Shown: piece by piece, positions 36,786-47,825 of the stretch
Layout: the number at the start of each line of letters is the position of its first letter
How positions within the stretch are numbered: position 1 is the first letter of the stretch
Source of the DNA: Globodera rostochiensis
Lineage: Eukaryota > Nematoda > Chromadorea > Rhabditida > Heteroderidae
Assembly (NCBI GenBank): GCA_018350325.1
Contig: JAEVLN010000010.1
Location: forward strand, 62,001 to 126,000
Direction of reading: 5' to 3'
DNA: 64,000 bases
Position numbers and translations under genes: made by a program
Notes under the pieces: generated by a model
Seen by the model: the letters and a program-made list of their open reading frames with translations, nothing else
What the model was told of the DNA's origin: nothing
The model's database searches: none

Positions 36786-37220
36786 TTATAAAAAATATTT
36801 TGAACAAAAATTGTGCTAATTTGTAAGGCAAAAAGTTTGCCCATCTACTATTATATATAGTGTCATGTGTAGTTTTTTTAAATTTATTGCATAAAACAAT
36901 TTTGCAATTTTCTGTTTTTATTGCTTTAAACAATTTAATTTGTTAGACATTTATCGTCAACCAAAAAAATCAATCGCTCATTAGCGGAAATATTGATCGT
37001 GGGGGCAATTTAGTTGTGATTAATCACCGAAATTTGTTTCTGTGATAATTTTTGTACGTTCAAAATAAAATGAGAAATAATAAAACAATTATCGCATCAA
37101 GCGCTCACCGATAAGAATGCTCGGCAGTAATTTATTATTTTACATATATGTGCTTCAGCTAAACATTTTTTTATATAAAATTTATTATTTTTTTGACTAT
37201 TTTTGAAAAAATAAAACAGA

Positions 37221-39431
37221 ATGGCTTCGCGCGATACAATTGGGCACGATGTTTGCGCATTAATAGGCAACACGCCGATGGTTTATTTAAACAAAATTGC
37301 GAAAGGATGTGCCGCTAAAGTTGGTAGGAAAATAGGCTTACCTAATTTAAATTTAAATTATTAAACTTTTTTGTAACAATAAATAATGCATTTAGCAGTG
37401 AAGCTGTAAATTGGTAGGAAAATAGGCTTACCTAATTTAAATTTAAATTATTAAACATTTTTCTAACAATAAAATAATGCATTTAGCAGTGAAGCTGGAG
37501 TGGATGAACCCGGCGGGGTCAGTGAAGGATCGGATTGGCGTTGCGATGATTGACGCGGCGGAACGTGAAGGCCGAATTAGGCCTGGACTCAGCACAATTA
37601 TTGAACAAACGGCAGGGAACACGGGCATTGGTCTTTTTAAATATATTTAATATATTTTTGTTTATATAAATAAGGAAAGAGAAAGTATTGTAATTCCGCT
37701 GGTTGTTGGACGTGGACCAGGGATGGGAATCGCGATCGCACTATATTGATCGCATTTATCGCCTTTTTTGGGGCATATCGCCGATCGCTGTTTGCATTAA
37801 AAATTGATATCGCCGATCGCTTTTTTTTCCTGCGCGATTCCGAGCCCCTGACGTGGACAGTTAAAACGCCTCGGGGGGGGCAAATGATCCATAAAAAAAT
37901 CAATTAGCCTCTCTTTACGTACTGTATAAACTAATTACCTAATTATGTGTTTGCACAAACAAAATGGTACACAGCAATTGCGTCTGTGGCCGCCATTCGC
38001 GGGTATCGCTTCATTGCAGTGATGGGATCTTCAAAAAGTGTGGAGCGGGTAAATTGCTAATGACATTTTAAATAAAAAAATTAATTAATTATTTAAATTG
38101 GCAAATAGAGAACTATTTTGCGTGCTCTTGGAGCTGAGTTGGTGCTGACAGATCCAAATTTGGGCTTCCAAGGCACCGTGGAACGTACGGAGCAATTGGC
38201 CCGACAAATTCCAAATTCCTTTATTCCAATGCAGGCAAATTGCTTTTTTATTATTTTTGGCATTAAGCTTTTTTAAATTTATTATTTTTGGCATTTAGCT
38301 TTTTTAAATTTATTATTTTTGGCATTTAGCTTTTTTAAATTTATTATTTTTGGCATTTCGTAAATCTGACAAATCCGGCCCAATTCCCAGTTTTGCAACG
38401 AGTCAAATCCGGAAATTCACTACCGAACGACAGGGCCCGAAATTTGGCGTCAAACCGATGGAAAGGTGGACATTTGCGTCTTCGGCGTTGGCACCGGCGG
38501 AACGGTTCAATATTTTAAATTATTCTGAAGTTCATAATTCCCAAATTTTGAAGATGACGGGAGCTGGACATTATTTGCGCGAAAACAATCCAAACATTCT
38601 GGTATTTTTAAATCGTTGATTCATTTTAATTTTACAACAGAAGTTTTGCGCATTTTTCTCGAGACCATTCAAAAATGGAATCCAAAAATTGAATTTAATT
38701 TATATATAATACAAAATCTTTGACGATAACGGTTCGACCCAATCGTCAGGCCGTATCTGTCCGTGTAGTCGAGGACACAGCCGTGGGATTCTTTTTTAAA
38801 TTTTTTGTTTTTTTTAAATGATAGTTTCTATTTTAATACATAATATTTGCAGTTTTTCGCTGTTGAACCGTCAGAGAATGCGGTGCTCAGCGAGTGCGGC
38901 CGTACGAAGGGTCAGCACAGAATTCAGGGCATTGGCACGGGCACTGTGCCGCCAGTATTGGACACCGAACTGTACCAAAACGGTGGCGGCATCATCAAAG
39001 TCCATTCCGACGACGCAATTGCAACGGCAAGACGAATGGCGCTGGAGGAGGGGCTGTTGTGCGGTCAGTTTTGGAAATGCCAATTTAATAATAAATAAAA
39101 TATTGTTTTTTTAATTTGATTTTGCTCTATTTTTATTTACAATTTTTTAGGTTTTCAAAAATATAATTATTTAAGGCATTTCCAGCGGTGCCAATGTGTT
39201 CGCAGCTCTACAAATTGCACAACGGAAAGAAAATGCGAATAAACTCATCGTCACCGTGTTGCCAAGCTCGGGCGAACGTTACTTGTACAGCTTAAAAATA
39301 TTTTCAAAAAAAAAACTTTAAACTCGAAATTTAGGTCCTCCGAACTCTATTCGAATATTCGGGAAGAAACTTCCGCCATAAGCCATTCAGAATCAGTTGT
39401 GGAAAATCTAAAACGGTTAAAATTAAGCTAA
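37221..39431 (+). CDS. Cysteine synthase-type PLP enzyme (340 aa)
   Basis: Nine exons (37221-37323, 37490-37630, 37975-38048, 38109-38234, 38391-38504, 38554-38601, 38853-39063, 39176-39284, 39335-39431) sum to 1023 nt. Family motifs: [10 protein letters not shown], the PLP-lysine segment [20 protein letters not shown] (usually EPTSGNTGI) as substrate loop, the phosphate-binding [34 protein letters not shown] and LPSSGERYL. Such enzymes make cysteine from O-acetylserine, or in animals act as cyanoalanine synthase or sulfhydrylase-like proteins (C. elegans cysl family). The E-Q-T-A change in the asparagine loop could alter specificity. No heme or CBS regulatory domain is present, so it is not a cystathionine beta-synthase. 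Intron 4 uses a GC donor. Introns hold a MITE and short tandem repeats. Confidence 0.92.
37324..37489. repeat. Duplicated intron with decoy acceptor
   Basis: The intron start and end are repeated in tandem: TTGGTAGGAAAATAGGCTTA occurs at 37321 and 37411, and the ATGCATTTAGCAGTGAAGCTG end occurs at 37387 and 37478. The first copy is followed by TAAATTGG rather than coding sequence, so its acceptor would introduce a stop. It is a recent duplication of about 91 bp. Confidence 0.85.
37718..37850. mobile_element. hAT-like MITE with CGATCGC-word core
   Basis: Perfect 8-bp duplication ACGTGGAC at 37710-37717 and 37851-37858. Ends CAGGGATGGGAATCGCG and CGCGATTCCGAGCCCCTG. The core iterates ATCGCCGATCGC-like words. 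It lies in intron 2 of the cysteine synthase gene. Confidence 0.9.
38248..38360. repeat. 31-bp tandem repeat in GC-AG intron
   Basis: Three and a half copies of a unit containing TTATTTTTGGCATTTAGC and TTTTTTAAATT. It fills most of the GC-AG intron 38235-38390 of the cysteine synthase gene. Confidence 0.9.
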
Positions 39432-39760
39432 AAATGCTGTAAAAAATAACATAAAGAAAGAAAATTAAAATATTTTGATGATTTTTTAATTTAAAACCGA
39501 ATAAAAAATTAACATTTATCAGCAGCTCCGGTTTCACTAAATTTATTAAAGAACCATTTTTTTTTTGGCAAAATGTCTGATTACCAATTTGTAATTTTCC
39601 CAACAAACTCCCGTAAAATTTCCATTATTAGAGGTATTTTTCCAACCGAAACCGAGGATCGGTTTTCGGTTAGGTCGGTTTTACGACCCCCGGTTTTTGG
39701 TTTCGGGTTTTAGACCAAAAAAGCCGGTTTTCGATTTTGGTTTGGTTAACCAACCGACCG
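39432..39760. other. 3' spacer with GGTTTTCGGTT-word remnant
   Basis: After the cysteine synthase stop, 39650-39755 iterates CGGTTTTCGGTTAGGTCGGT-like words and complements, resembling the core of a hAT-like element whose ends are not recognisable. Confidence 0.5.
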
Positions 39761-40660
39761 TAAAAGTAATTTTTTCATCCATAAAAATCGGTCATTGAAT
39801 CAATAAAAGTAATTTTTCATCCATAAAAATCGGTCATTGAATCAATAAAAGTAATTTTTCATCCATAAAAATCGGTCATTGAATCAATAAAAGTAATTTT
39901 TCATCCATAAAAATCGGTCATTGAATCAATAAAAGTAATTTTTCATCCATAAAAATCGGTCATTGAATCAATAAAAGTAATTTTTCATCCATAAAAATCG
40001 GTCATTGAATCAATAAAAGTAATTTTTCATCCATAAAAATCGGTCATTGAATCAATAAAAGTAATTTTTTCATCCATAAAAATCGGTCATTGAATCAATA
40101 AAAGTAATTTTTCATCCATAAAAATCGGTCATTGAATCAATAAAAGTAATTTTTCATCCATAAAAATCGGTCATTGAATCAATAAAAGTAATTTTTCATC
40201 CATAAAAATCGGTCATTGAATCAATAAAGTAATTTTTCATCCATAAAAATCGGTCATTGAATCAATAAAAGTAATTTTTCATCCATAAAAATCGGTCATT
40301 GAATCAATAAAAGTAATTTTTCATCCATAAAAATCGGTCATTGAATCAATAAAAGTAATTTTTCATCCATAAAAATCGGTCATTGAATCAATAAAAGTAA
40401 TTTTTCATCCATAAAAATCGGTCATTGAATCAATAAAAGTAATTTTTCATCCATAAAAATCGGTCATTGAATCAATAAAAGTAATTTTTCATCCATAAAA
40501 ATCGGTCATTGAATCAATAAAAGTAATTTTTCATCCATAAAAATCGGTCATTGAATCAATAAAAGTAATTTTTCATCCATAAAAATCGGTCATTGAATCA
40601 ATAAAAGTAATTTTTCATCCATAAAAATCGGTCATTGAATCAATAAAAGTAATTTTTCTA
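39761..40660. repeat. 42-bp satellite array, about 21 copies
   Basis: The unit reads GTAATTTTTCATCCATAAAA then ATCGGTCATTGAATCAATAAAA. Copies are almost identical; the variants seen are an extra T (about 40062) and a missing A (about 40228). It starts right after the GGTTTTCGGTT-word stretch and lies between the cysteine synthase and the 492-residue secreted protein genes, ending 140 bp before the latter's start codon. Confidence 0.97.
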
Positions 40661-40799
40661 CAATAAAAATTAGGCATGTGACATGCATGCGTAAAGCCAA
40701 GCAAATCATATGAATTTCACGTAATTTACTGCATAAAAGGCATTAAGAAATTGAATTTTATTCATTTTTTTGGATTCTTTCATTGAATTATTTTATACA

Positions 40800-43660
40800 A
40801 TGATTTTAACTGTTACTTTATTCGTTGCATTGGCATTTTCGTCCAATTGCGACCCGTCCGAGGAGGGCGCCGGCCCATTCAAATTCGTTGGCACAGTAAT
40901 GCCCCAAGGCAATTACCGTATATTTGTGCGCACTTTGCCCGCAGAAGAGGTAAGAGTAGGGGAAACGGAGAGGCTATGTTTTTTTATTGAAACGATTTCC
41001 TTCGATACTTTTTAATTCATTGGGGAAACGGGGACCGGAGGGGGGCGAAGCGGGCCAGTCCCGTCCCAGCGACTTTGAAGCATCAGAACTCTTCTCAACC
41101 TGCACCAAACCAGTAAAAGCCTTATACCATTGGAAAGCTCTAAATGAGTAGAAGAAGCATTACTACAAAGTTGAAGTGGTTTGATAAGTTTCAAAAAAGT
41201 TATATGTAAAATTAGCAAAAATCGGGATTTTTTGTAGTTTTCTAATCATAACTTTTTTAAACTTTGATTTACTGCTTTGTGTATTTTTATAACTACTTTC
41301 TATTCATCTAGAGCTTTCCAATGGTATAAGGCTTAAGTGATTTAGTCCAGTGTAAATAAAGTTATGATGTATCAAACTCGCTGGGACGGGACTGGCCGGG
41401 ACGGGAACTTTTTGTTTGAAAATTATTTAACAAATTGAGTAAAAAATTCAAAAATTTCTCGGTGGCGCCTATCGGCACCGCCGACCCCCTTCCCGAATCT
41501 GGGGCCTCAAAAATTACGATACGCGTGAATTTAGCGAAAATACGATACGATACGGTATGGCTCTAAATTACGATATTTACGATTAGGATACGAACGATAC
41601 ATATCCCTGTTATGTTTGTTATTGAAACGATTTTCTTCAACACTTTTTAATTCATTGAGGAAACGGGGACGGGGGAGGGTATGCTCCCCGACACCCCCCC
41701 CCCCTCCCCGACTTTCCCCATCCCTAAACGGTTCGTGGGCCAACCTGACATTAAACTCAATAAAACTTTACTTTAATTAGATGGAAAAAATTATGCGAAC
41801 GTACGACTATCAAATCGACCAATCCAAGAACGCGTGGCATTCGCACGAATTAAATTCCGATTTGAAGTGGAAGAAAGTCAACTTTGAGAATACCTTTGGA
41901 GTGTTGGGCGACGGCACAATTACGGACGGCACCAAATTCGAGATCAAATTGGACTGGAAAAAGAGACACGATCCGTATTTGAAGCGCGAATTTGACCCAA
42001 TTTATGTGCAAATTTATGCCGTCAAAGACTCTAAGAAAACGGTAGAAATTTTAAATCAATTTTATTTAATTTTAATTATAATTTAAGTCTTTGATGGAAC
42101 GAATGCTGTTCAATCCCAGCTCAGAAGTCGAATACGAATTCATTTATGGGACTCCACGAGACCAAATTGGAGTGAAAAAATTCCTTTTGGGACATATTCC
42201 AAATCCGGAGAATATGGAACAATATGTTATGTTTCATAAATATTCGTTTTCCAATGGAATGTATCAAGTTGTAGGTAAAAAAATTTAAATACTAAGCTTT
42301 TATAATAAAACAAACAATAATGCCATATTATGGATTGAATTATTCAGATACGGATGGCAATTTTGCAATTGAATTTGCAAGTGATAAGCAAGCGCCACAA
42401 GAATTTTATCTGTCATTTTACGAAGCCAAAAAACTACAAAATATTAAAGTAAAAAATCATTTTTAATTTAATTAGGGTTTGGCCCCGAAGCGTCAAATAT
42501 TTAATTGACATTAAATAATCCAAACCTTTACGTTATTTAATAGCTATTTTTATTTTAAAATTATCAGGCCAACGTTTTCACAATCAAAGACCCATCAACG
42601 TTTTTAAATGATGCAAACGAATTGGAAGTAAAAATTGACTTTTTAAATGGAAAATGGTTTCCGGTGGAAACGGAAAAGCCTAAAAGCAAAGCCGCCAAAG
42701 GCACAAAAGCATTCAAATTAAGCGGCATCATTGAAAATTTGCCAAAAATTGATGGACGCGAAGTGGATGGAATTGAGGTTTTTTATTTACATCCGTCCGA
42801 CACAATTTTTGCCCGTTAAGGTCAAACTGTTCACATCCGACCCGTTGGCCGGTGACGGCTCCTCGTCCTCTGACCGAATTCCGTTGAAAACAAAGAAAAT
42901 TTATTTTTCTTACCTTTCGACCATACTTAGGTCAAAAGATAAGTTAAAATTTAATTTTGAATTGTCGGAATTGGACATTCAAATCGGTGACATCGAAGCA
43001 AACGCCGGCACTAATAGCATTGACAGCAACAAATCGACGACAATAGACGAAAGATTGTTACAAAAAAAAATAGGTCCAATTTATTTGATGGTAACTCCAT
43101 TGGAGTCACCATCAACAAAGGTTTTGTCGTTTTTTTATTAATTCTTTAAAATGGATTAGTTAAATTTATTGAAATTTAATTATTTTATACAATCAATTTT
43201 GCCAATTTAATTCGTTTAATTCAATCCAACCGACCGCAGGTTCTATTGCGCACACAAAAATGGACTTATCCGACATTAACGCAAATGGTCCAAAATGGTG
43301 AAGACTTGTCGCGCTACCATTACAAATTTTGCACAAAAGAAGAAGCCGAAAAGGGCGACTTCGCCTTGAGGGGAGAAAAAGAAAAAGTAAATAAATATTT
43401 AATTGTTTTTGGGGGAGGGGAATAAGTCGCTTTTTGTTTATCAATTAAATAACACTTAGTTTTTTAAACACAATTAAATTTTACAAAATCACTAAAAGAC
43501 AAAAAAAGTTTGAATCAAATTTAATGATCCCATTTAGATGGTTAATCTTTACACAGCATATCTCAAAAGAACCGAACGAGCATATTTAATCCCTGATGAA
43601 ATCTATGTCTACAAATTGTCGCTTCAAATGGTCCACATAAAGCCTTTGGGAACAAATTGA
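40800..43660 (+). CDS. Secreted protein of unknown function (492 aa)
   Basis: Eight exons (40800-40949, 41781-42041, 42088-42274, 42348-42448, 42568-42777, 42821-43120, 43240-43386, 43538-43660) sum to 1479 nt, all in phase. MILTVTLFVALAFSSNC is a classic signal peptide; no other membrane segment is seen. The mature part is charged and beta-rich looking (TFGVLGDGTITDGTKFEIKL, EYEFIYGTPRDQIGVKKF, ELEVKIDFLNGKWFPVE), suggesting one or more beta-sandwich domains, but no family is recognised. Cysteines are scarce. Intron 1 holds a foldback repeat and a copy of a hAT-like half-element. It could be an extracellular or gland-secreted protein. Confidence 0.8.
41074..41395. repeat. Foldback repeat in intron 1 of secreted protein gene
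   Basis: Outer ends CCAGTCCCGTCCCAGCG and CGCTGGGACGGGACTGG are perfect inverted repeats. The arms continue imperfectly, for example CATTGGAAAGCTCTAAATGA against TCATCTAGAGCTTTCCAATG, leaving a short AT-rich loop. Flanking text TTATTGAAACGAT...AATTCATTGRGGAAACGGGGAC occurs on both sides (40988 and 41623), so the host intron segment was duplicated around it. Confidence 0.75.
41451..41609. mobile_element. Half copy of the TCGTATCG-word element, inverted
   Basis: This matches in reverse orientation the left half of the element at 60970-61416: the hairpin cassette, then AATTACGATACGCGTGAATT, ACGATACGATACGG and an end at CATATCCCTG. Only this end is preserved. Confidence 0.7.
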
Positions 43661-44045
43661 ATTTGAACTAAATTAGGTGCTAATTGTGCGGCTTTCTTTT
43701 TTCGGGACCTTACAAATTGTAAACATTTGGGGCGGGGCTGTCTATTTTATATTATTGTTTTATTATTTCGAATGCAAATTCATTACATTCTCTCAGTAAA
43801 TTGTGATAAATTGTTGTAACAAAAACACACCGCATCTGCTTGATGCATAGCCCCATTTGCATCGCTAAATTTGATTGTAAAAACAAAATGTTTTGTTTGA
43901 ATTATTAAAATCTGTTGTACAAATCGCGGAATTGAACAGGGAAGCCACGAAGCAAACACCGGTTGTACTAATTAATATAAATTAATTTAACGCAAATTAA
44001 TTATTGAAATTCACAATAAAATTTGCTTCAAATCACTTTCAATTC
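43661..44045. other. Spacer between convergent genes
   Basis: AT-rich 3' flanks of the secreted protein gene and the receptor gene. Nothing else is seen. Confidence 0.7.
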
Positions 44046-47000
44046 CTATGAATTTGCTTGCTGTTGCTGTTGAGCTATCAAATGGGAAACGGAATTTGCT
44101 GTGACCGTTGGGTTGATGCGGCCCTTTCTGCGCCTGTCCCACTTTTGTTTTAGCTAAAATTTCCATTAAAATTTACATTTCAAATTAACAAATAATTAAA
44201 TACCATATCAAATAAGCCGAATCGTGTCGAAACAACTGCTCGATTGTACATCAAAATATTGCCAAAACATTTGGCCAAGAACAGTTGAGAAATGAGCATT
44301 TTGATCAGAAACAATTGCTTCGGGGCAAAAACATGGAAAGCGAACAAAAGTGATTGGGGAACAGCGACGAAGGCAAAACAAGTGATCAGAAGCCACTTAA
44401 TCTTCCTTAACAAAATCAATTTTTTTGTTTTTGTTAAATAGGTAATTTAATTCCGAAAAGACCTGATTTTCCTCTTTTCTCCGGCCAATTTCTGGCGATT
44501 TCCCCCAAATCTTCTCAGTGCTTGCTCGTGATGGATCATATAATAGGCAATTATGCAAAAGCCACAACCCAAAAGCTGTGGCACAATCACAATGCCGTAG
44601 AAGAACCAGCTAAAATGAATTCAGGCATTTGTGAGAATGCGCGTGCGGACGACTTAATTTGTAAAAAAGTAAATTCATATAAATTTGTACGATAATCATA
44701 TACTGTACTAGCCATATACTGTACTAGCCATATACTGTACTAGCCATACACTGTACTAGCCACATACTGTACTAGCCATATACTGTACTAGCCATATACT
44801 GTACTAGCCATACACTGTACTAGCCACATACTGTACTAGCCATATACTGTACTAGCCATATACTGTACTATCCATACACTGTACTAGCCTTGTACTAGCC
44901 ATATACTGTACTAGCCATACACTGTACTAGCCACATACTGTACTAGCCATATACTGTACTAGCCATATACTGTACTATCCATACACTGTACTAGCCTTGT
45001 ACTAGCCATATACTGTACTAGCTTCTGTCTTTTAGCTCTTTTTTGCATGAATATGGGACTAAAAATCCCCAAAATATGGGCTGGGCTATAAACAGTAAAA
45101 AATAGCAAAATAAGATTAAAAAATGTGCTAAAATTTTTGGTCCAAACAAAAGTTATTTTTAGTTTTTGTTTTTATTACATTTTTCTTAAGAAATCCCATA
45201 AAAATGCTTGAAATATTGTCTAAAAGGTAATGGTGGAGAATTGGGGTCCCGACAAAAGATTTTTTTTTGTAATTTTAAATTTTTAAAATTTTAAATGAAT
45301 GTTTTCTAGGTTAAAAATATGCGTAAATCACAAATCCAAGCTTGTTTGCGAATATCGAACCCCCCGCATTTTCTGTCATTTTTTGAACGTTTTAAGCAAA
45401 AACTAAATATGGACTTATACATAAAGCGAATACTTTTGAACGAAAAAAACGTCGAAATTTGAAATGTTTCGTTCGCGTTTCTTCTTCTGTTTTTACCCGT
45501 AATCTTCGCCGAATGCCCAACTTGCTTCACAGGAAAAGTGCGTTTGTTCAAATGCCGCCACATAAATGGCATTTGTGTAGGCAATTCCGGCGGAGAACAA
45601 AGCAAAGAATACGGCGAACACGTTGTTTGGGCCAACACTGCAATTTATTTTCAAAAATAAATCTATATTAATTACAATTGTTGCAATTAGATTAATTACA
45701 CAATTCTAAAATGATTTAAACTTTCCATAAACTACCTAAGCTACTAAATTATGAAACTTTCAAAGAATTTGCTGGAAATTGATGGTCTTTTCAATTAGAA
45801 AATATGTAAAACTCGGCCCGTTAAATCACTTTCTATAACTTACCTTATTCGAATTGATCGAATCCATAATGGGTAGCGTACAAACAGCAGCCTTTCCAGG
45901 CCCATGAACAGCACCAAAAGGGCGGCCCATTGACGGGCAATCAACGTGACGAAGAGGTACGGTCGTTGTTCTGTGCAGGCGAATACGGTAAAGTTGTGGA
46001 CGAGTTCGTCCAGGGAGTACGGTAGTAGTGCCGTTTTGAAGGGATTCGCCTGTTTCTGCAAGAATGCCGTGGGCGGCAACGCGTTGGTGGTCGGCACCAT
46101 TGTGGAAGAGGCATCACTGGACGAAGTCGGGTCAAGCAGTTTGATTTCCTCTGAACTCCTTCCAAAATGAATAATCCGAACACCCAGCGGGCGTTTTAAG
46201 AAAAAATTTTATTTAAAAAATTGATCACACAAAACTGTTTTTATAGAGTTCGTTAGGCTTAGGCCTAAGCCACCCTCGCTTGGGGTTCGTTAGGCTTAAG
46301 CTTAGGCTTAGGCCTAAGCCTAACGAATTTTCCTTTTTTTAATTTTGAGGTGTAGGCACAAAACCGAAAAGAACCAAAAATTGCGCTGGGACTGATAAGT
46401 GCCATCTTTAAGCTTTGATAGCTAAAATTAATTGGTTTTTAACACTATTCCAATGACGTCATATGTAGCATATGAGCCGATATTATTAGGCTTTCCCACA
46501 CATTTAATTAGCAACAAGCGCCTCTCTCCCACAATAAAATTGAAGGAATTTGATTTTTTGTTTTTTATTTATTTTTTGTTGTTGAATGAGAATTTCCGGT
46601 TTTGTTCCTCAAAAATGTTTTTTAACAAAAAACCAACGGAATTTGAACGCCGAGTCCGCGTCCAAAATGAACCCGGCGGTGGCCATAATGTCGACGACCA
46701 GCTAAAAAATTGGAAAAATCATTTTTAGCTTTTAATAATTCGATTATAATTTTCCTCTGTCATCAAAGTGATCCTTGTCCGTCGTTTAATTATGAAATCT
46801 GATCTGGACATTGATCACTGATCATCCAGGAGAATATGGAAGCTAGGCATTGATCACTGATCATTCCAGGAGCATATGGAAGCTGGACATTGATCACTGA
46901 TCATTCCAGGAGCATATGGAAGCTGGCATTGATCACGATCATTCCAGGAGCATATGGAAGCTGGACATTGATCACTGATCATTCCAGGAGCATATGGAAG

Positions 47001-47825
47001 CTGGACATTGATCACTGATCATTCCAGGAGCATATGGAAGCTGGCATTGATCACGATCATTCCAGGAGCATATGGAAGCTGGACATTGATCACTGATCAT
47101 TCCAGGAGCATATGGAAGCTGGCATTGATCACGATCATTCCAGGAGCATATGGAAGCTGGACATTGATCACTGATCATTCCAGGAGCATATGGAAGCAGC
47201 TTTGATCACTAGCATATGGAAGCTGGACATTGATCACGATCATTCCAGGAGCATATGGAAGAAACATTTGCGCTTAAAAATACCTGAGATCGCCACAATG
47301 ACGCGTGCGGGATGTAACAGTCGTCGGCACCGAAAGCGTACACGGCGACAATGAAGTTGACGGCGAGCGAGAAGAAGCCGAACACCGACTGAATGCGAAA
47401 GGTCAAGAAGAAGGGCCACGGCTCGTCGGTGGTGAACTGAATTTACGGCACGTTTTTTATTCAAAATTATTTAAAAATTTTTTTAACAACTGAGACATTA
47501 AAGACGCAAATTCCGTTTTTCGAAATTTATTATACCTAATTAGGGTTGCCAGTTTCTGGCCCTCGGTTAACTGAAACCGAACGAAAAAAAACGATGTCCC
47601 CGGTGTTTCGGTTCGGTCTAATACCGGCAACACCCTAATTATAAATATTAACTTCAGGCGGCTTTCATTTTGATAGGGATTAAAATTTTGAAAATTTGGT
47701 CCAGAATCTCGAAGAAATTTTGTTTTGTCAAAGTCTACCCAATTGCTTTCTCGGTTTTTAATTAAAATATAAAAAATAAAACAGCTTACGTATTCCACGA
47801 TGGACGGTAGTAGCATTTGCGTCAT
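44046..47825 (-). CDS. Seven-transmembrane G-protein-coupled receptor-like protein (385 aa)
   Basis: Minus-strand exons 47825-47790, 47436-47284, 46701-46638, 46150-45844, 45637-45497, 44609-44463, 44405-44204 and 44153-44046 total 1158 nt in phase. Hydrophobic segments: RIQSVFGFFSLAVNFIVAVY (1), LVVDIMATAGFIL (2, short), LFVTLIARQWAALLVLFMGL ending in ERLLFVRYPLW (3, the position of the DRY-like motif), NNVFAVFFALFSAGIAY (4), WFFYGIVIVPQLLGCGFCII (5), IKWLLITCFAFVAVPQSLLF (6) and LIKMLISQLFLAKCFGNIL (7). The cytoplasmic tail is Arg/Lys then Gln-rich. The layout fits a nematode chemoreceptor or peptide receptor; subfamily unclear. Introns hold two satellites. The exon 3 donor is the least certain junction. 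Confidence 0.75.
44697..45021. repeat. 16-bp minisatellite (CATATACTGTACTAGC)
   Basis: About 20 copies of CATATACTGTACTAGC with variants CATACAC..., CACATAC... and a shortened CTTGTACTAGC. The variants recur in a fixed order, giving higher-order units of about 64 and 123 bp. It is in the intron between receptor exons 45497 and 44609. Confidence 0.95.
46791..47262. repeat. Roughly 40-bp minisatellite, TGATCATTCCAGGAGCATAT
   Basis: About 12 copies of ATTGATCACTGATCATTCCA followed by GGAGCATATGGAAGCTGGAC, alternating with a shorter variant (GGCATTGATCACGATC). It lies in the intron between receptor exons 2 and 3. It is rich in TGATCA palindromes. Confidence 0.95.
47541..47637. mobile_element. 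Probable hAT-like MITE, TAGGGTTGCC type
   Basis: Ends TAGGGTTGCC and GGCAACACCCTA are inverted, and the core pairs GAAACCGAAC with GTTTCGGTTCGG. No clear 8-bp duplication. It is in intron 1 of the receptor gene. Confidence 0.6.
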
